From RGIG9041 sp045657265 (GTDB lineage Bacteria > Bacillota > Clostridia > Oscillospirales > QAKW01), in assembly GCA_045657265.1 (NCBI GenBank), contig JAZOSU010000029.1, positions 42,052 to 106,051 on the forward strand: 64,000 nucleotides of DNA, written 5' to 3'. Positions 1-7,540 of this stretch are shown here, one piece after another. The translations under genes and the position numbers were made by a program. Under the pieces are notes generated by a model. It was not told the DNA's origin. It saw only the letters and a list, made by a program, of their open reading frames with translations, and did not search any database. Each line of letters begins with the position of its first letter. Position 1 is the stretch's first letter.

Positions 1-1
1 T

Positions 2-1045
2 AAATACAGAACACTTAAAGTTCGTACAAATGCTGATACACCTGCAGATGCTAAAAAAGCTCGTGAGCTTGGTGCTGAAGGTATCGGTCTTTGCCGTACA
101 GAACATATGTTCTTTGAAGAAGCAAGAATTGCTGCATTCCGTGAAATGATCTGTGCAGATACAGTCGAAGAAAGAGAAGCTGCTCTTGAAAAGATTCTTC
201 CTTATCAGCAGGGCGACTTTGAGAAGATTTACGAAGCACTCGAAGGTACTCCCGTTTGTATCCGTTTCCTTGATCCACCTCTTCATGAGTTCGTTCCTAC
301 AGAAGAAGCTGACATTGAACTTCTTGCAAAAGCTCAGGGCAAAACAGTTGAAGATATCAAAAATATCATAGCAAGTCTCCACGAATTCAACCCAATGATG
401 GGTCACCGTGGTTGCCGTCTTGCAGTAACATATCCTGAAATTGCAAAAATGCAGACATCTGCTGTTATCCGCGCAGCTATCAACGTTCAGAAAGCACACG
501 CTGACTGGAATGTAGTTCCTGAAATTATGATTCCTCTTACAGGCGAACTTAAAGAACTTAAATTCGTTAAAGATGTAGTTGTAGCTACAGCTGATGCTGA
601 GATCGCTGCTGCAGGCGTAGATCTCAAGTACGAAGTAGGTACAATGATGGAAATCCCAAGAGCTTGTCTTACAGCAGACGAAATCGCTAAAGAAGCTGAA
701 TTCTTCTGCTTCGGTACAAATGACCTTACACAGATGACATTCGGCTTCAGCCGTGATGATGCTGGTAAGTTCCTCGAAGCATACTACGACAAGAAAATCT
801 ACGAAAACGATCCATTTGCAAAACTCGACCAGACTGGTGTTGGTAAGCTTATGGAAATGGCACTCAAACTTGGTAAACCTGTTAACCCCAACCTCCACTG
901 CGGTATCTGCGGTGAGCACGGTGGTGACCCTGTTTCTGTTGAGTTCTGCCATGCAATTGGTCTTGACTATGTATCATGCTCACCTTTCCGTGTGCCGATC
1001 GCAAGACTTGCTGCTGCTCAGGCTGCTATAAAGTCTGGCAAGTAA
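2..1045 (+). CDS. ppdK: pyruvate, phosphate dikinase, C-terminal part
   Basis: This is the 3' part of a gene that enters from the left edge, open from base 2 in the same frame. The enzyme interconverts pyruvate and phosphoenolpyruvate using ATP/PPi. The visible part is the PEP-utilising TIM barrel: GLCRTEHMF near the start, the GHRGCRL substrate-binding segment, FGTNDLTQM, FSRDD and the catalytic cysteine segment CGICGEHGGDP near the end, all typical of PpdK. The N-terminal ATP-grasp and phosphohistidine domains lie outside the window. It ends with TAA and is followed about 130 bases later by a strong terminator, so it is the last gene of its transcript. Confidence 0.96.
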   Translation, partial: KYRTLKVRTNADTPADAKKARELGAEGIGLCRTEHMFFEEARIAAFREMICADTVEEREAALEKILPYQQGDFEKIYEALEGTPVCIRFLDPPLHEFVPTEEADIELLAKAQGKTVEDIKNIIASLHEFNPMMGHRGCRLAVTYPEIAKMQTSAVIRAAINVQKAHADWNVVPEIMIPLTGELKELKFVKDVVVATADAEIAAAGVDLKYEVGTMMEIPRACLTADEIAKEAEFFCFGTNDLTQMTFGFSRDDAGKFLEAYYDKKIYENDPFAKLDQTGVGKLMEMALKLGKPVNPNLHCGICGEHGGDPVSVEFCHAIGLDYVSCSPFRVPIARLAAAQAAIKSGK

Positions 1046-1176
1046 TTCCGGCTTACTTTAACTTTGCAGAATTTACGCTCACCGAAAAGGATGCTAAGGA
1101 ATATAAATATTCCAAATCCACAAAACAATGTGTGCATAAATGGAAAGATATTAAAGTAAAACTGTTTATCTAAACC

Positions 1177-1215
1177 AACTCCCCGATTACAGCAATGTAA
1201 TCGGGGAGTTTTTTG
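1177..1215 (+). terminator. intrinsic terminator after ppdK
   Basis: A perfect 14-bp inverted repeat (arm AACTCCCCGATTAC, 6-base loop) is followed by a run of T. The 130 bases between ppdK and this hairpin hold no recognisable gene. Confidence 0.93.
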
Positions 1216-1270
1216 CGATTACAGATGAATGTAATATATAATCAAAAAAGGTATTTAAAAACTTAATTAG

Positions 1271-1298
1271 TTGAGTTTTTTATTTTTATATGTATAAT
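1271..1298 (+). promoter_or_regulatory. sigma-A type promoter
   Basis: TTGAGT, 16-base spacer, TATAAT, 22 bases before the ATG of the nucleotidyltransferase fragment. A GGAGG ribosome binding site follows at about 1308. Confidence 0.6.
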
Positions 1299-1320
1299 TA
1301 AATTAATGGAGGTAACAATT

Positions 1321-1446
1321 ATGGATGTGCAAATTAAAACAATCAATTTAGAAGATAATATAAATGAACTATCTGAACTATTTCCTGTTGATAAAATATA
1401 TTTATTCGGCTCAAGGGCGTATGGCACCAACGCTGAAAGAATGTAA
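1321..1446 (+). pseudogene. nucleotidyltransferase (MNT-type) N-terminal fragment
   Basis: A 41-codon reading frame with a good ribosome binding site starts like a minimal nucleotidyltransferase: after a short helix it reaches YLFGSRAYGT, the GSxAxG nucleotide-binding signature of the MNT/MntA antitoxin family. It then stops almost at once. The second half of the fold, including the DxD metal ligands, is missing, and from about base 1420 the DNA in another frame encodes part of an oxidoreductase. I read it as a truncated gene joined to foreign sequence by deletion. No HEPN toxin partner is present nearby. Confidence 0.6.
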
Positions 1447-2036
1447 ACTTATTGCACAGGCGGCAGAGAAAAAAGGCGTGAAAATAGTTGTGTGTCACGT
1501 GCTTCGCTATTCACCTATATTCAGAAAAATCAAAGAAATAATTCTTTCAGGAGAGATTGGTGAGGTTGTGTCACTTGAAGCTCTTGAACCTGTAGGCATA
1601 AAGCATATGTCTTATAGCTTTGTAAGAGGAATGTGGAGTAACTGCAAGTTTTACAATGACAGCATTTACTCCCGATAAACGCGGCAGAGAAATACGTATA
1701 TTCGGAACAAAAGGTATTATTGAGATATTCGGTAAAAATGATTATATATATGTAACTCGCTATGCCGACAGTACCTTGTACGTACCTAAAGAACCGATAG
1801 CGATTGACGTTTGCAGAAAAGAAGATAAAAATGGTGTAAGTATCACCTCGGTACACGGCGGAGGTGACGAGGGTATTATTCAGGCTATATACTATGAATT
1901 TAACAATGCTTATGAAGAAAATTCAATTTCTACAGGTACAGAATCATATATTAACCATATAATTTCTTTCGCAGCTGAAAAATCAAGAGTTGAAAGCTCG
2001 GTTGCAGAAATAGAAAAATATGCCGAATCATTATAA
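1420..2036 (+). pseudogene. Gfo/Idh/MocA-type oxidoreductase remnant
   Basis: Two pieces of one Gfo/Idh/MocA NAD(P)-dependent sugar oxidoreductase survive. The first (about 1420-1650) begins within the Rossmann domain (APTLKECKLIAQAAEKKGVK) and runs to SFVRGMW. The second (1656-2036, one base out of frame) starts at FTMTAFT and holds GREIRIFGTKG and the normal C-terminus. The roughly 100-130 residues that normally separate RGxW from FTMTAFT are absent, so there is an internal deletion plus a one-base frameshift near 1650, and the N-terminus is also missing. It cannot encode a working enzyme. Confidence 0.8.
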
Positions 2037-2042
2037 TAAAAA

Positions 2043-2067
2043 AGTCTCTTTCGGGAGACTTTTTTTA
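2043..2067 (+). terminator. intrinsic terminator
   Basis: Short hairpin AGTCTC / GAGACT followed by seven T, just after the oxidoreductase remnant. Confidence 0.8.
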
Positions 2068-2096
2068 TTGAATTGTTGAATTATTTGTGTTATAAT
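2068..2096 (+). promoter_or_regulatory. promoter of the MATE gene
   Basis: TTGAAT, 17-base spacer, TATAAT, upstream of the AGAGGTGATT ribosome binding site at 2111. Confidence 0.6.
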
Positions 2097-2124
2097 ATTT
2101 ATTTATGAAAAGAGGTGATTAGCA

Positions 2125-3474
2125 TTGACAGATACCGAACAATACTATAATAAAATGACTCAGACTCCTGTGTCGAAACTTATTATTTCTCTTGGTATAC
2201 CAACAACGATATCAATGCTCATCACTAATATATATAACCTTGCCGATACTTATTTTGTGGGTGGTTTGGGCGAAAGTCCTCAGGCGGCAACGGGAATTCT
2301 GTTTACATTACAGTCAATTATTCAGGCGTTTTCTTTTATGTTGGGACACGGGTCCGGAGCTTACGTTTCAAAATCACTCGCAGATAAAGATATAAAACAG
2401 TCTTCCCAATATGCATCAACTGCATTTTTTACAGGAGCTTTTATAGGCACTTTGTTTATGATATTCGGACTTGCTTTTTTGAAACCTTTTGTCAGATTAC
2501 TCGGCAGTACCGAAACTATTCTTCCATATGCTATGGATTATGGTATGTGGGTGTTTATTGCCTGTCCGTTTATGGTTTGCTCTCTTATTCTAAATAATAA
2601 TCTCAGATATGAAGGGAAAGCTTTTTTTGCAATGATAGGCTTAACTACCGGCGGATTGTTAAATATATTCGGAGATTATCTGCTTATTTTAAAATTCGGA
2701 ATGGGCGTATACGGAGCGGGTCTTGCTACTGCGGTATCGCAAATAATAAGCTTTACCATCTTGCTTATATTTTATCTCAAAAAGGCTCAGAGCAGACTTT
2801 CACCGAAGTTTTTCTCTTTTTCATCAAAGTATCATTTTGAAATAGTAAAAGCCGGATTGCCGTCTCTTATAAGACAGGGACTTACTTCAATATCAGGCGG
2901 TATTCTTAATAACTGCACCAAAATATTCGGTGATGCAGCAATTGCGGCAATGAGCGTTGTAAACCGTTTTTCAATGTTTGTAATGTGTGTCGGTCTTGGT
3001 ATAGGACAGGGATTTCAGCCTGTTGCAGCATTCAATTACAGAGCTGAAAAATATGACCGTGTAAAAAAAGGACTTCTTGTTACAATGTTTATAGGATTTA
3101 TATTTATCGGAGTTCTTGCAACGGCAGGTTTTGTCTTTTCAAAACAAATTGTTTTTGTGTTCCAGAAAAGTGAAAATGTTATAAAAATAGCGGCTCCTGC
3201 ACTTAGATATTCTTGTGTCGGTATGTTGTTTATGTCTCTTTCTGTGCCGGTTAATATGCTGTATCAGAGCATACGTAAAGCAGGTGTCGCGTCATTTTTA
3301 TCACTTTTAAGATCAGGTCTTATACTGATTCCGTCTATAATTACACTTTCTCATTTTTTAGGACTCAAAGGCATACAGCTTGCTCAGCCTGTTTCCGATG
3401 TGTTGACAGGTCTTGTATGTATACCGTTTATTGTTTATTTCTTAAAAAAGGATCATTCTGTAAATGAAAAATAA
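2125..3474 (+). CDS. MATE family efflux transporter
   Basis: A 449-residue polytopic membrane protein of normal MATE length, with about twelve hydrophobic segments in two homologous halves. Family traits include the N-terminal PVSKLIISLGIPTTISMLI segment, YNLADTYFVGGLG and the second-half GQGFQPVAAFNYRAEKYDRVKKG motif. MATE proteins export cationic drugs or metabolites by Na+ or H+ antiport; the substrate cannot be read from the sequence. The start is a TTG, chosen because AGAGGTGA lies seven bases upstream and no ATG is equally well placed. The stop overlaps the next gene by 11 bases, so the two are probably co-translated. Confidence 0.92.
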   Translation: MTDTEQYYNKMTQTPVSKLIISLGIPTTISMLITNIYNLADTYFVGGLGESPQAATGILFTLQSIIQAFSFMLGHGSGAYVSKSLADKDIKQSSQYASTAFFTGAFIGTLFMIFGLAFLKPFVRLLGSTETILPYAMDYGMWVFIACPFMVCSLILNNNLRYEGKAFFAMIGLTTGGLLNIFGDYLLILKFGMGVYGAGLATAVSQIISFTILLIFYLKKAQSRLSPKFFSFSSKYHFEIVKAGLPSLIRQGLTSISGGILNNCTKIFGDAAIAAMSVVNRFSMFVMCVGLGIGQGFQPVAAFNYRAEKYDRVKKGLLVTMFIGFIFIGVLATAGFVFSKQIVFVFQKSENVIKIAAPALRYSCVGMLFMSLSVPVNMLYQSIRKAGVASFLSLLRSGLILIPSIITLSHFLGLKGIQLAQPVSDVLTGLVCIPFIVYFLKKDHSVNEK

Positions 3475-4324
3475 AATCAAATTTATCAATTTTGTAATGC
3501 TGACAGTGGCGGGTATAATAAATGCTTTTGGCGTCACTGTGTTTTTAGCGCCTGTGAAATTGTACGATAGCGGTATATCGGGAACGTCAATGCTTCTTGA
3601 ACAGATAACACCTGAATATTTAAGTCTGTCGGTTTTTCTTTTGATACTTAATGTTCCGCTTTTTATTTACGGACTTAAAAAACAAGGCGTTGCATTTACG
3701 ATATATGCGGTGTATACTGTTGCAATATATTCGCTTTTTGCTTTTCTTATTACAGATGTTTTACCTATAGATGTCAGTATAGCTTCTCCTCTTGCAGGAA
3801 CTGATCTTTTGCTTTGCGCACTGTTTGGCGGAATGATTTCAGGTATAGGCTCAGGTATTGCAATCAGATTCGGCGGTGCGATGGACGGAATAGAAGTTAT
3901 GTCTGTAATCTTTGCAAAAAAGCTCGGAATCACAGTAGGTACATTTGTTATGATATATAATGTGATTCTTTATGTTGTTTGCGGTATAATAATCAAAAGC
4001 TGGATACTACCTCTTTATTCTATAGTAACATACGGCGCAGCTCTTAAAACCGTTGACTTTATCGTTGAGGGTTTTGACAGAGCTAAGTGTGCAATGATAG
4101 TGACCGAACGTCCCGTTGAAATATGTGCCGCTTTGACAGAAGAGTTTGAATGTGGTGTTACAAGAACCGATGCAGTGGGCGGATATTCAAATACAAATAA
4201 AACTATTATTTATTTCGTTGTAAACAGATTTCAGGTTACTAAAATGAAAGATATAGTACACGAAATAGATAAATCCGCATATATAACCATCAGCGAAGTT
4301 GCGGACGTTTATAAAGCAAATTGA
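3464..4324 (+). CDS. YitT family membrane protein (DUF161/DUF2179)
   Basis: A 286-residue protein with five or six N-terminal membrane segments (residues about 10-180) that match the YitT/DUF161 family, including the glycine-rich GIGSGIAIRFGGAMDGIEV stretch. A soluble C-terminal DUF2179-type domain (about 200-286) holds the CGVTRTDAVGGY pattern. The biochemical role of the family is unknown. It starts inside the end of the MATE gene, in an operon-like arrangement. Confidence 0.9.
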   Translation: MKNKIKFINFVMLTVAGIINAFGVTVFLAPVKLYDSGISGTSMLLEQITPEYLSLSVFLLILNVPLFIYGLKKQGVAFTIYAVYTVAIYSLFAFLITDVLPIDVSIASPLAGTDLLLCALFGGMISGIGSGIAIRFGGAMDGIEVMSVIFAKKLGITVGTFVMIYNVILYVVCGIIIKSWILPLYSIVTYGAALKTVDFIVEGFDRAKCAMIVTERPVEICAALTEEFECGVTRTDAVGGYSNTNKTIIYFVVNRFQVTKMKDIVHEIDKSAYITISEVADVYKAN

Positions 4325-4353
4325 AAAATATATAAAAATCAGGAGGAAAAAAG

Positions 4354-5448
4354 ATGGACATTCTTATCAAAGGGTTTCAGAATGTAGAACTGGGACAGAT
4401 AGCAATGTGGATTATCGGCGGTATATTGATATTCCTTGCTATCAAAAAAGAAATGGAACCAACTCTTCTTTTACCCATGGGCTTTGGCGCAATTTTAATT
4501 AATTTGCCCGAATCAGGCGCAAAAGAAGTTGTTGAGCGACTTTTTGAAATAGGTATTGATAACGGTGAGCTGATGCCTCTGATACTGTTTATCGGTATCG
4601 GCGCAATGATTGATTTCGAACCGCTTCTTGTCAATCCGAAACTTATGTTTTTCGGTGCTGCAGCTCAGTTCGGTATTTTCTTTACTTTGGCAATGGCATC
4701 ATTGCTCGGTTTTGAACTTAACGATGCGGCTTCTGTTGCTATCATAGGTGCGGCAGACGGTCCTACGTCTATTTTTGTAGCGCAGACACTGGGCTCAAAA
4801 TATTTACCGGCAATAATGGTTGCGGCTTATTCATATATGGCTCTTGTACCTGTTGTTCAGCCGCCTATTATAAAACTTTGTACAACTAAAAAAGAACGCC
4901 TTATCCGTATGGAAAAATTCGGCGGTTCTGTTTCAAAAACAACAAAAATTCTTTTCCCGATAATAGTAACCGTAATTGTAGGCTTTGTAGCTCCCGATGC
5001 AGTTGCTCTTATAGGTTTCCTTATGTTCGGTAACCTTATCCGTGAATGTGGTGTTCTTAATTCACTCTCGGAAACAGCTCAGAAGGTACTTGCAAACCTT
5101 ATAACAATCTTTCTCGGTATCACCATTGCTTCAAGAATGAATTATCAGGAATTTCTCCAGTGGGAAACACTTCTCATAATGGGTCTTGGTCTTATAGCAT
5201 TCATATTCGATACATTTGCAGGTGTAATGCTTGCTAAAATTATTAACCTGTTCAGTAAAAAGAAAATCAATCCTATGATAGGTGCAGCAGGTATTTCTGC
5301 ATTCCCTATGTCAGCGCGTGTTGTTCATAAAATGGGACTTGAAGAAGATAACCAGAACTTTCTTCTTATGCACTCAATAGGTGTAAATGTTTCAGGTCAG
5401 ATAGCATCTGTTATAGCAGCAGGTCTTATTCTTGCATTTGTTAAATAA
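4354..5448 (+). CDS. Na+-translocating decarboxylase beta subunit (OadB/GcdB-like)
   Basis: A 364-residue, strongly hydrophobic protein of the OadB family. These integral membrane subunits couple decarboxylation of a carboxybiotin carrier to Na+ export. Family features are MEPTLLLPMGFGAILINLP near the N-terminus, GAADGPTSIF (its Asp is in the Na+ site in family members) and the C-terminal GAAGISAFPMSARVVHKMG. AGGAGG lies seven bases before the ATG. No carboxyltransferase alpha subunit or biotin carrier is encoded nearby, so a partner elsewhere in the genome is needed and the substrate is open. Confidence 0.93.
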   Translation: MDILIKGFQNVELGQIAMWIIGGILIFLAIKKEMEPTLLLPMGFGAILINLPESGAKEVVERLFEIGIDNGELMPLILFIGIGAMIDFEPLLVNPKLMFFGAAAQFGIFFTLAMASLLGFELNDAASVAIIGAADGPTSIFVAQTLGSKYLPAIMVAAYSYMALVPVVQPPIIKLCTTKKERLIRMEKFGGSVSKTTKILFPIIVTVIVGFVAPDAVALIGFLMFGNLIRECGVLNSLSETAQKVLANLITIFLGITIASRMNYQEFLQWETLLIMGLGLIAFIFDTFAGVMLAKIINLFSKKKINPMIGAAGISAFPMSARVVHKMGLEEDNQNFLLMHSIGVNVSGQIASVIAAGLILAFVK

Positions 5449-5461
5449 GGAGATATGAATA

Positions 5462-5608
5462 ATGTTTAGTTTTAATCCTTCACTTTTTGTAGCATCACTT
5501 CCTATAGTAGTTCAGGGAATGCTTGGGATTTTTATAGTCACTACTGCAATAATTATTTCAGTAATGCTTCTGAACCTTTTCGGAATACTGTTTACTAAAA
5601 AGAAATGA
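5462..5608 (+). CDS. small single-span membrane protein, OadG-like
   Basis: A 48-codon gene with AGGAG nine bases before its ATG, 13 bases after the OadB-like gene. It encodes a short N-terminus, one membrane span (about residues 16-40, GMLGIFIVTTAIIISVMLL) and a basic tail. Position and topology match the gamma (OadG) subunit that anchors decarboxylase pumps, but it is shorter than usual and lacks a C-terminal metal-binding tail, so the assignment rests on context. Confidence 0.65.
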   Translation: MFSFNPSLFVASLPIVVQGMLGIFIVTTAIIISVMLLNLFGILFTKKK

Positions 5609-5625
5609 TATATTAAACAAAAATG

Positions 5626-5659
5626 CTGTAAAAACGAATTCGTTTTTACAGTATTTTTT
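5626..5659 (+). terminator. intrinsic terminator after the OadB-like operon
   Basis: A 26-base perfect palindrome centred on GAATTC, followed by a T run. It overlaps the end of the convergent esterase-like gene and may also serve that strand. Confidence 0.85.
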
Positions 5660-6203
5660 AATATTCTATTTTGCAGATAACTGTTTTGTCTTCGATTTCT
5701 GCTTCGTGGTCATTTCCGTAAATGTGAATGAAACTTGAAGATTTTGGAGTTTTTTCGACATACGGTCCGAAAGTAGGACGGAGTATCGGTTTGTCACCGT
5801 CGTCAATTTCATCTTCTGACTCTTGTGTCATAGGTGTTCTGTCGTAATTCATATACAGGGAATTGTGCATTCCTGAAGAATGTCCCTGAAGGCATATGTA
5901 AAGAGGAAGTTTTTGTCCGTTCCAATCTTTGGGCAGAGCAATGTATCTTGGAACGAAGTATCCCTCTTCATTTTGGAAAGAAAAAGGAATAACTTTAACT
6001 CCGTACATTTCAAATTCAGGCCCTGTTTTGAACATATCGTCTTTTGGTTTTACCATTTTGTCAAGACCTAAAAGTGCCCATAGTCTGTCATAGGCTCTTT
6101 TCTGCCAACTTTCCATTGATTCTTTGCCGTTATAGCGGAAAGCAGGTGTGATTTTTGAATATAATTTGCTATCAAAATCAAGTGCAATTCTTATGTCTTC
6201 CAT
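5658..6203 (-). pseudogene. truncated alpha/beta-hydrolase (acetyl-esterase-like)
   Basis: The first ~130 residues look like the N-terminus of a secondary acetyl-esterase-type alpha/beta-hydrolase: IPFSFQNEEGYFVPRYIALP followed by the oxyanion-loop segment CLQGHSSGMHNS. The rest of the fold, including any GxSxG nucleophile elbow, His and Asp, is missing and is replaced by about 45 residues of unrelated sequence (GPYVEKTPKSSSFIHIYGND). I infer a deletion that joined two genes in frame. The ATG at 6203 is preferred over an upstream one because GAGG precedes it at a normal distance. It is transcribed divergently from the LacI gene from an excellent promoter. Confidence 0.65.
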
Positions 6204-6219
6204 TATGTTTGCCTCGTAT

Positions 6220-6233
6220 TGTAAACACTTACA
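6220..6233. promoter_or_regulatory. probable LacI-type operator
   Basis: Inverted repeat TGTAA-N4-TTACA, located at the expected start of the leftward transcript, between its -10 box and the esterase-like ATG. The adjacent divergent LacI-family gene is the obvious candidate regulator. Confidence 0.5.
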
Positions 6234-6236
6234 TTC

Positions 6237-6264
6237 AGTATACCGCAACAAAATGAGTTGTCAA
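6237..6264 (-). promoter_or_regulatory. leftward promoter of the esterase-like gene
   Basis: Reading the minus strand: TTGACA, 16-base spacer, TATACT. Its -35 box shares bases with the -35 box of the rightward LacI promoter. Confidence 0.75.
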
Positions 6265-6286
6265 TGTGTTTAATGTGTGATATACT
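6258..6286 (+). promoter_or_regulatory. rightward promoter of the LacI gene
   Basis: TTGTCA, 17-base spacer, TATACT, 19 bases before the LacI ATG. The -35 overlaps that of the opposing promoter. Confidence 0.75.
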
Positions 6287-6305
6287 GAAAAACAGAGGTG
6301 AATTA

Positions 6306-7268
6306 ATGAACATTTATGATATAGCTAAAAAATGCGGTGTTTCTATTGCGACGGTGTCCCGTGTTCTTAATAACAGCAATAAAGTTAATCAAAAAACCAA
6401 GGAAAAAATCCTCGCAGTTATGAATGAAGAAAATTATACGCCAAATGCTTTTGCCAGAGGACTTGGACTTGGTTCGATGCGTATGATAGGGTTGGTTTGT
6501 ACAGACGTTGCAGATCTTTATTATGCAAAAGCTGTATCACTTATGGAAAAAGAACTCAGGAAACTTGGGCTTGATACTCTTCTTTGTTGTAGCGGAACAT
6601 CCGTTGAGGATAAAAAGAAAGCAATAAAACTTATAATGAATAAAAACGTTGATGCCTTGATACTTATAGGTTCTGCATTTCGTGAACTCAGCGATAATTC
6701 TCATATAAAAGAAGCTGCAGAAAAATTACCTGTTTTTATAATCAACGGTGATATTTCTTTGGATAACGTGTATTGTGTGCTTTGCGATGAACATAAAGCT
6801 ATGTATGAGAATGTAAAATATGTTGTTCAGAAGGGTGCGGACAGTATTCTTTATCTGTATGACTCGGAAAGCTATAGCGGAAGATGTAAACTGTCGGGCT
6901 TTGAACAGGCGGTTAAAGAAACAGGTCTTAAATCAAAAATTGTCAAAACAGAAAAAGATTTACAAAGCGCCAAGAATGCGGTTGTCGCCCAATTTGAAAA
7001 TGAAGAATTTTCGGCAATTTTAACTTCGGAAGATTTACTCGCTGTAGGCGCACTGAAAGCAATCGGTAAACTTAATAAAAAAATATCAGTAATAGGATTT
7101 AATAATTCCCAACTTGCTTTGTGCTCGTCCCCGTCTTTGACCAGCGTGGATAATATGCTTGATGAGCTTTGCCCTATGACTGCAAAACTTTTGTCGAGCC
7201 TTCTTTCAGGAGAGCAAATACCTGCCAAAACTACGTTGTATGCGAAAATTGTAGAAAGAGATACATAA
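6306..7268 (+). CDS. LacI family transcriptional regulator
   Basis: A 320-residue regulator. The N-terminal helix-turn-helix is textbook LacI (NIYDIAKKCGVSIATVSRVL, residues 2-21, then the hinge helix region YTPNAFARGLG). A periplasmic-binding-protein-like sensor domain follows (about 60-320). The ATG at 6306 is chosen over one 48 bases upstream because AGAGGTG sits directly before it and the HTH starts right after. Members bind a sugar or nucleoside; the ligand is unknown because the target gene next to it is broken. Probably autoregulated through the operator at 6220. Confidence 0.93.
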   Translation: MNIYDIAKKCGVSIATVSRVLNNSNKVNQKTKEKILAVMNEENYTPNAFARGLGLGSMRMIGLVCTDVADLYYAKAVSLMEKELRKLGLDTLLCCSGTSVEDKKKAIKLIMNKNVDALILIGSAFRELSDNSHIKEAAEKLPVFIINGDISLDNVYCVLCDEHKAMYENVKYVVQKGADSILYLYDSESYSGRCKLSGFEQAVKETGLKSKIVKTEKDLQSAKNAVVAQFENEEFSAILTSEDLLAVGALKAIGKLNKKISVIGFNNSQLALCSSPSLTSVDNMLDELCPMTAKLLSSLLSGEQIPAKTTLYAKIVERDT

Positions 7269-7284
7269 ATTTTGTTTTTTGCTA

Positions 7285-7313
7285 TTGACTTTTGCACTTT
7301 AGCGTGCTATAAT
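7285..7313 (+). promoter_or_regulatory. promoter of the glycine-riboswitch transcript
   Basis: TTGACT, 17-base spacer, TATAAT, about 35 bases before the riboswitch. Confidence 0.8.
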
Positions 7314-7348
7314 CCTAAATCGTAACAAATAAATATTGCTAAGTGAAA

Positions 7349-7464
7349 CTCGCAGGATTTTTAAAAACTGTGAGCGGATAGGACTTTGGAGAATCTCATT
7401 AAGTTGAGTGCCGAAGGGGCAAGGCAAACGGAGTTTGCTCAATCTCTCAGGCAAAAGGACAAAG
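7349..7464 (+). ncRNA. glycine riboswitch (single aptamer with 5' ghost hairpin)
   Basis: The aptamer core carries the family's conserved segments GTGCCGAAGGGGCAA and CTCTCAGGCAAAAGGAC, closed by P1 CTTTG (7384) with CAAAG (7460). A small hairpin CTCGCAG/CTGTGAG at 7349-7374 sits where singleton glycine riboswitches keep a vestigial partner aptamer. A terminator hairpin follows directly and then the amino acid symporter gene, so glycine level probably sets read-through into the transporter. Confidence 0.92.
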
Positions 7465-7481
7465 ATTAATTTTGTATTCAA

Positions 7482-7516
7482 AGTCGCTATATTATGCTAT
7501 AGCGGCTTTTATTTTT
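7482..7516 (+). terminator. riboswitch-linked terminator
   Basis: Ten-base-pair hairpin (arm AGTCGCTATA, one G-U pair) and U-rich tail between the glycine aptamer and the start codon at 7541. Likely the expression platform. Confidence 0.8.
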
Positions 7517-7540
7517 TAAAAGGAAAAAGGAGAAAAAAAG

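Noticed and set aside
976..1173. frame running past the end of ppdK
   Set aside because: Out of frame with ppdK, no ribosome binding site, no recognisable domain.
7299..7481. minus-strand frame over the glycine riboswitch
   Set aside because: The sequence is explained by the conserved aptamer on the plus strand.
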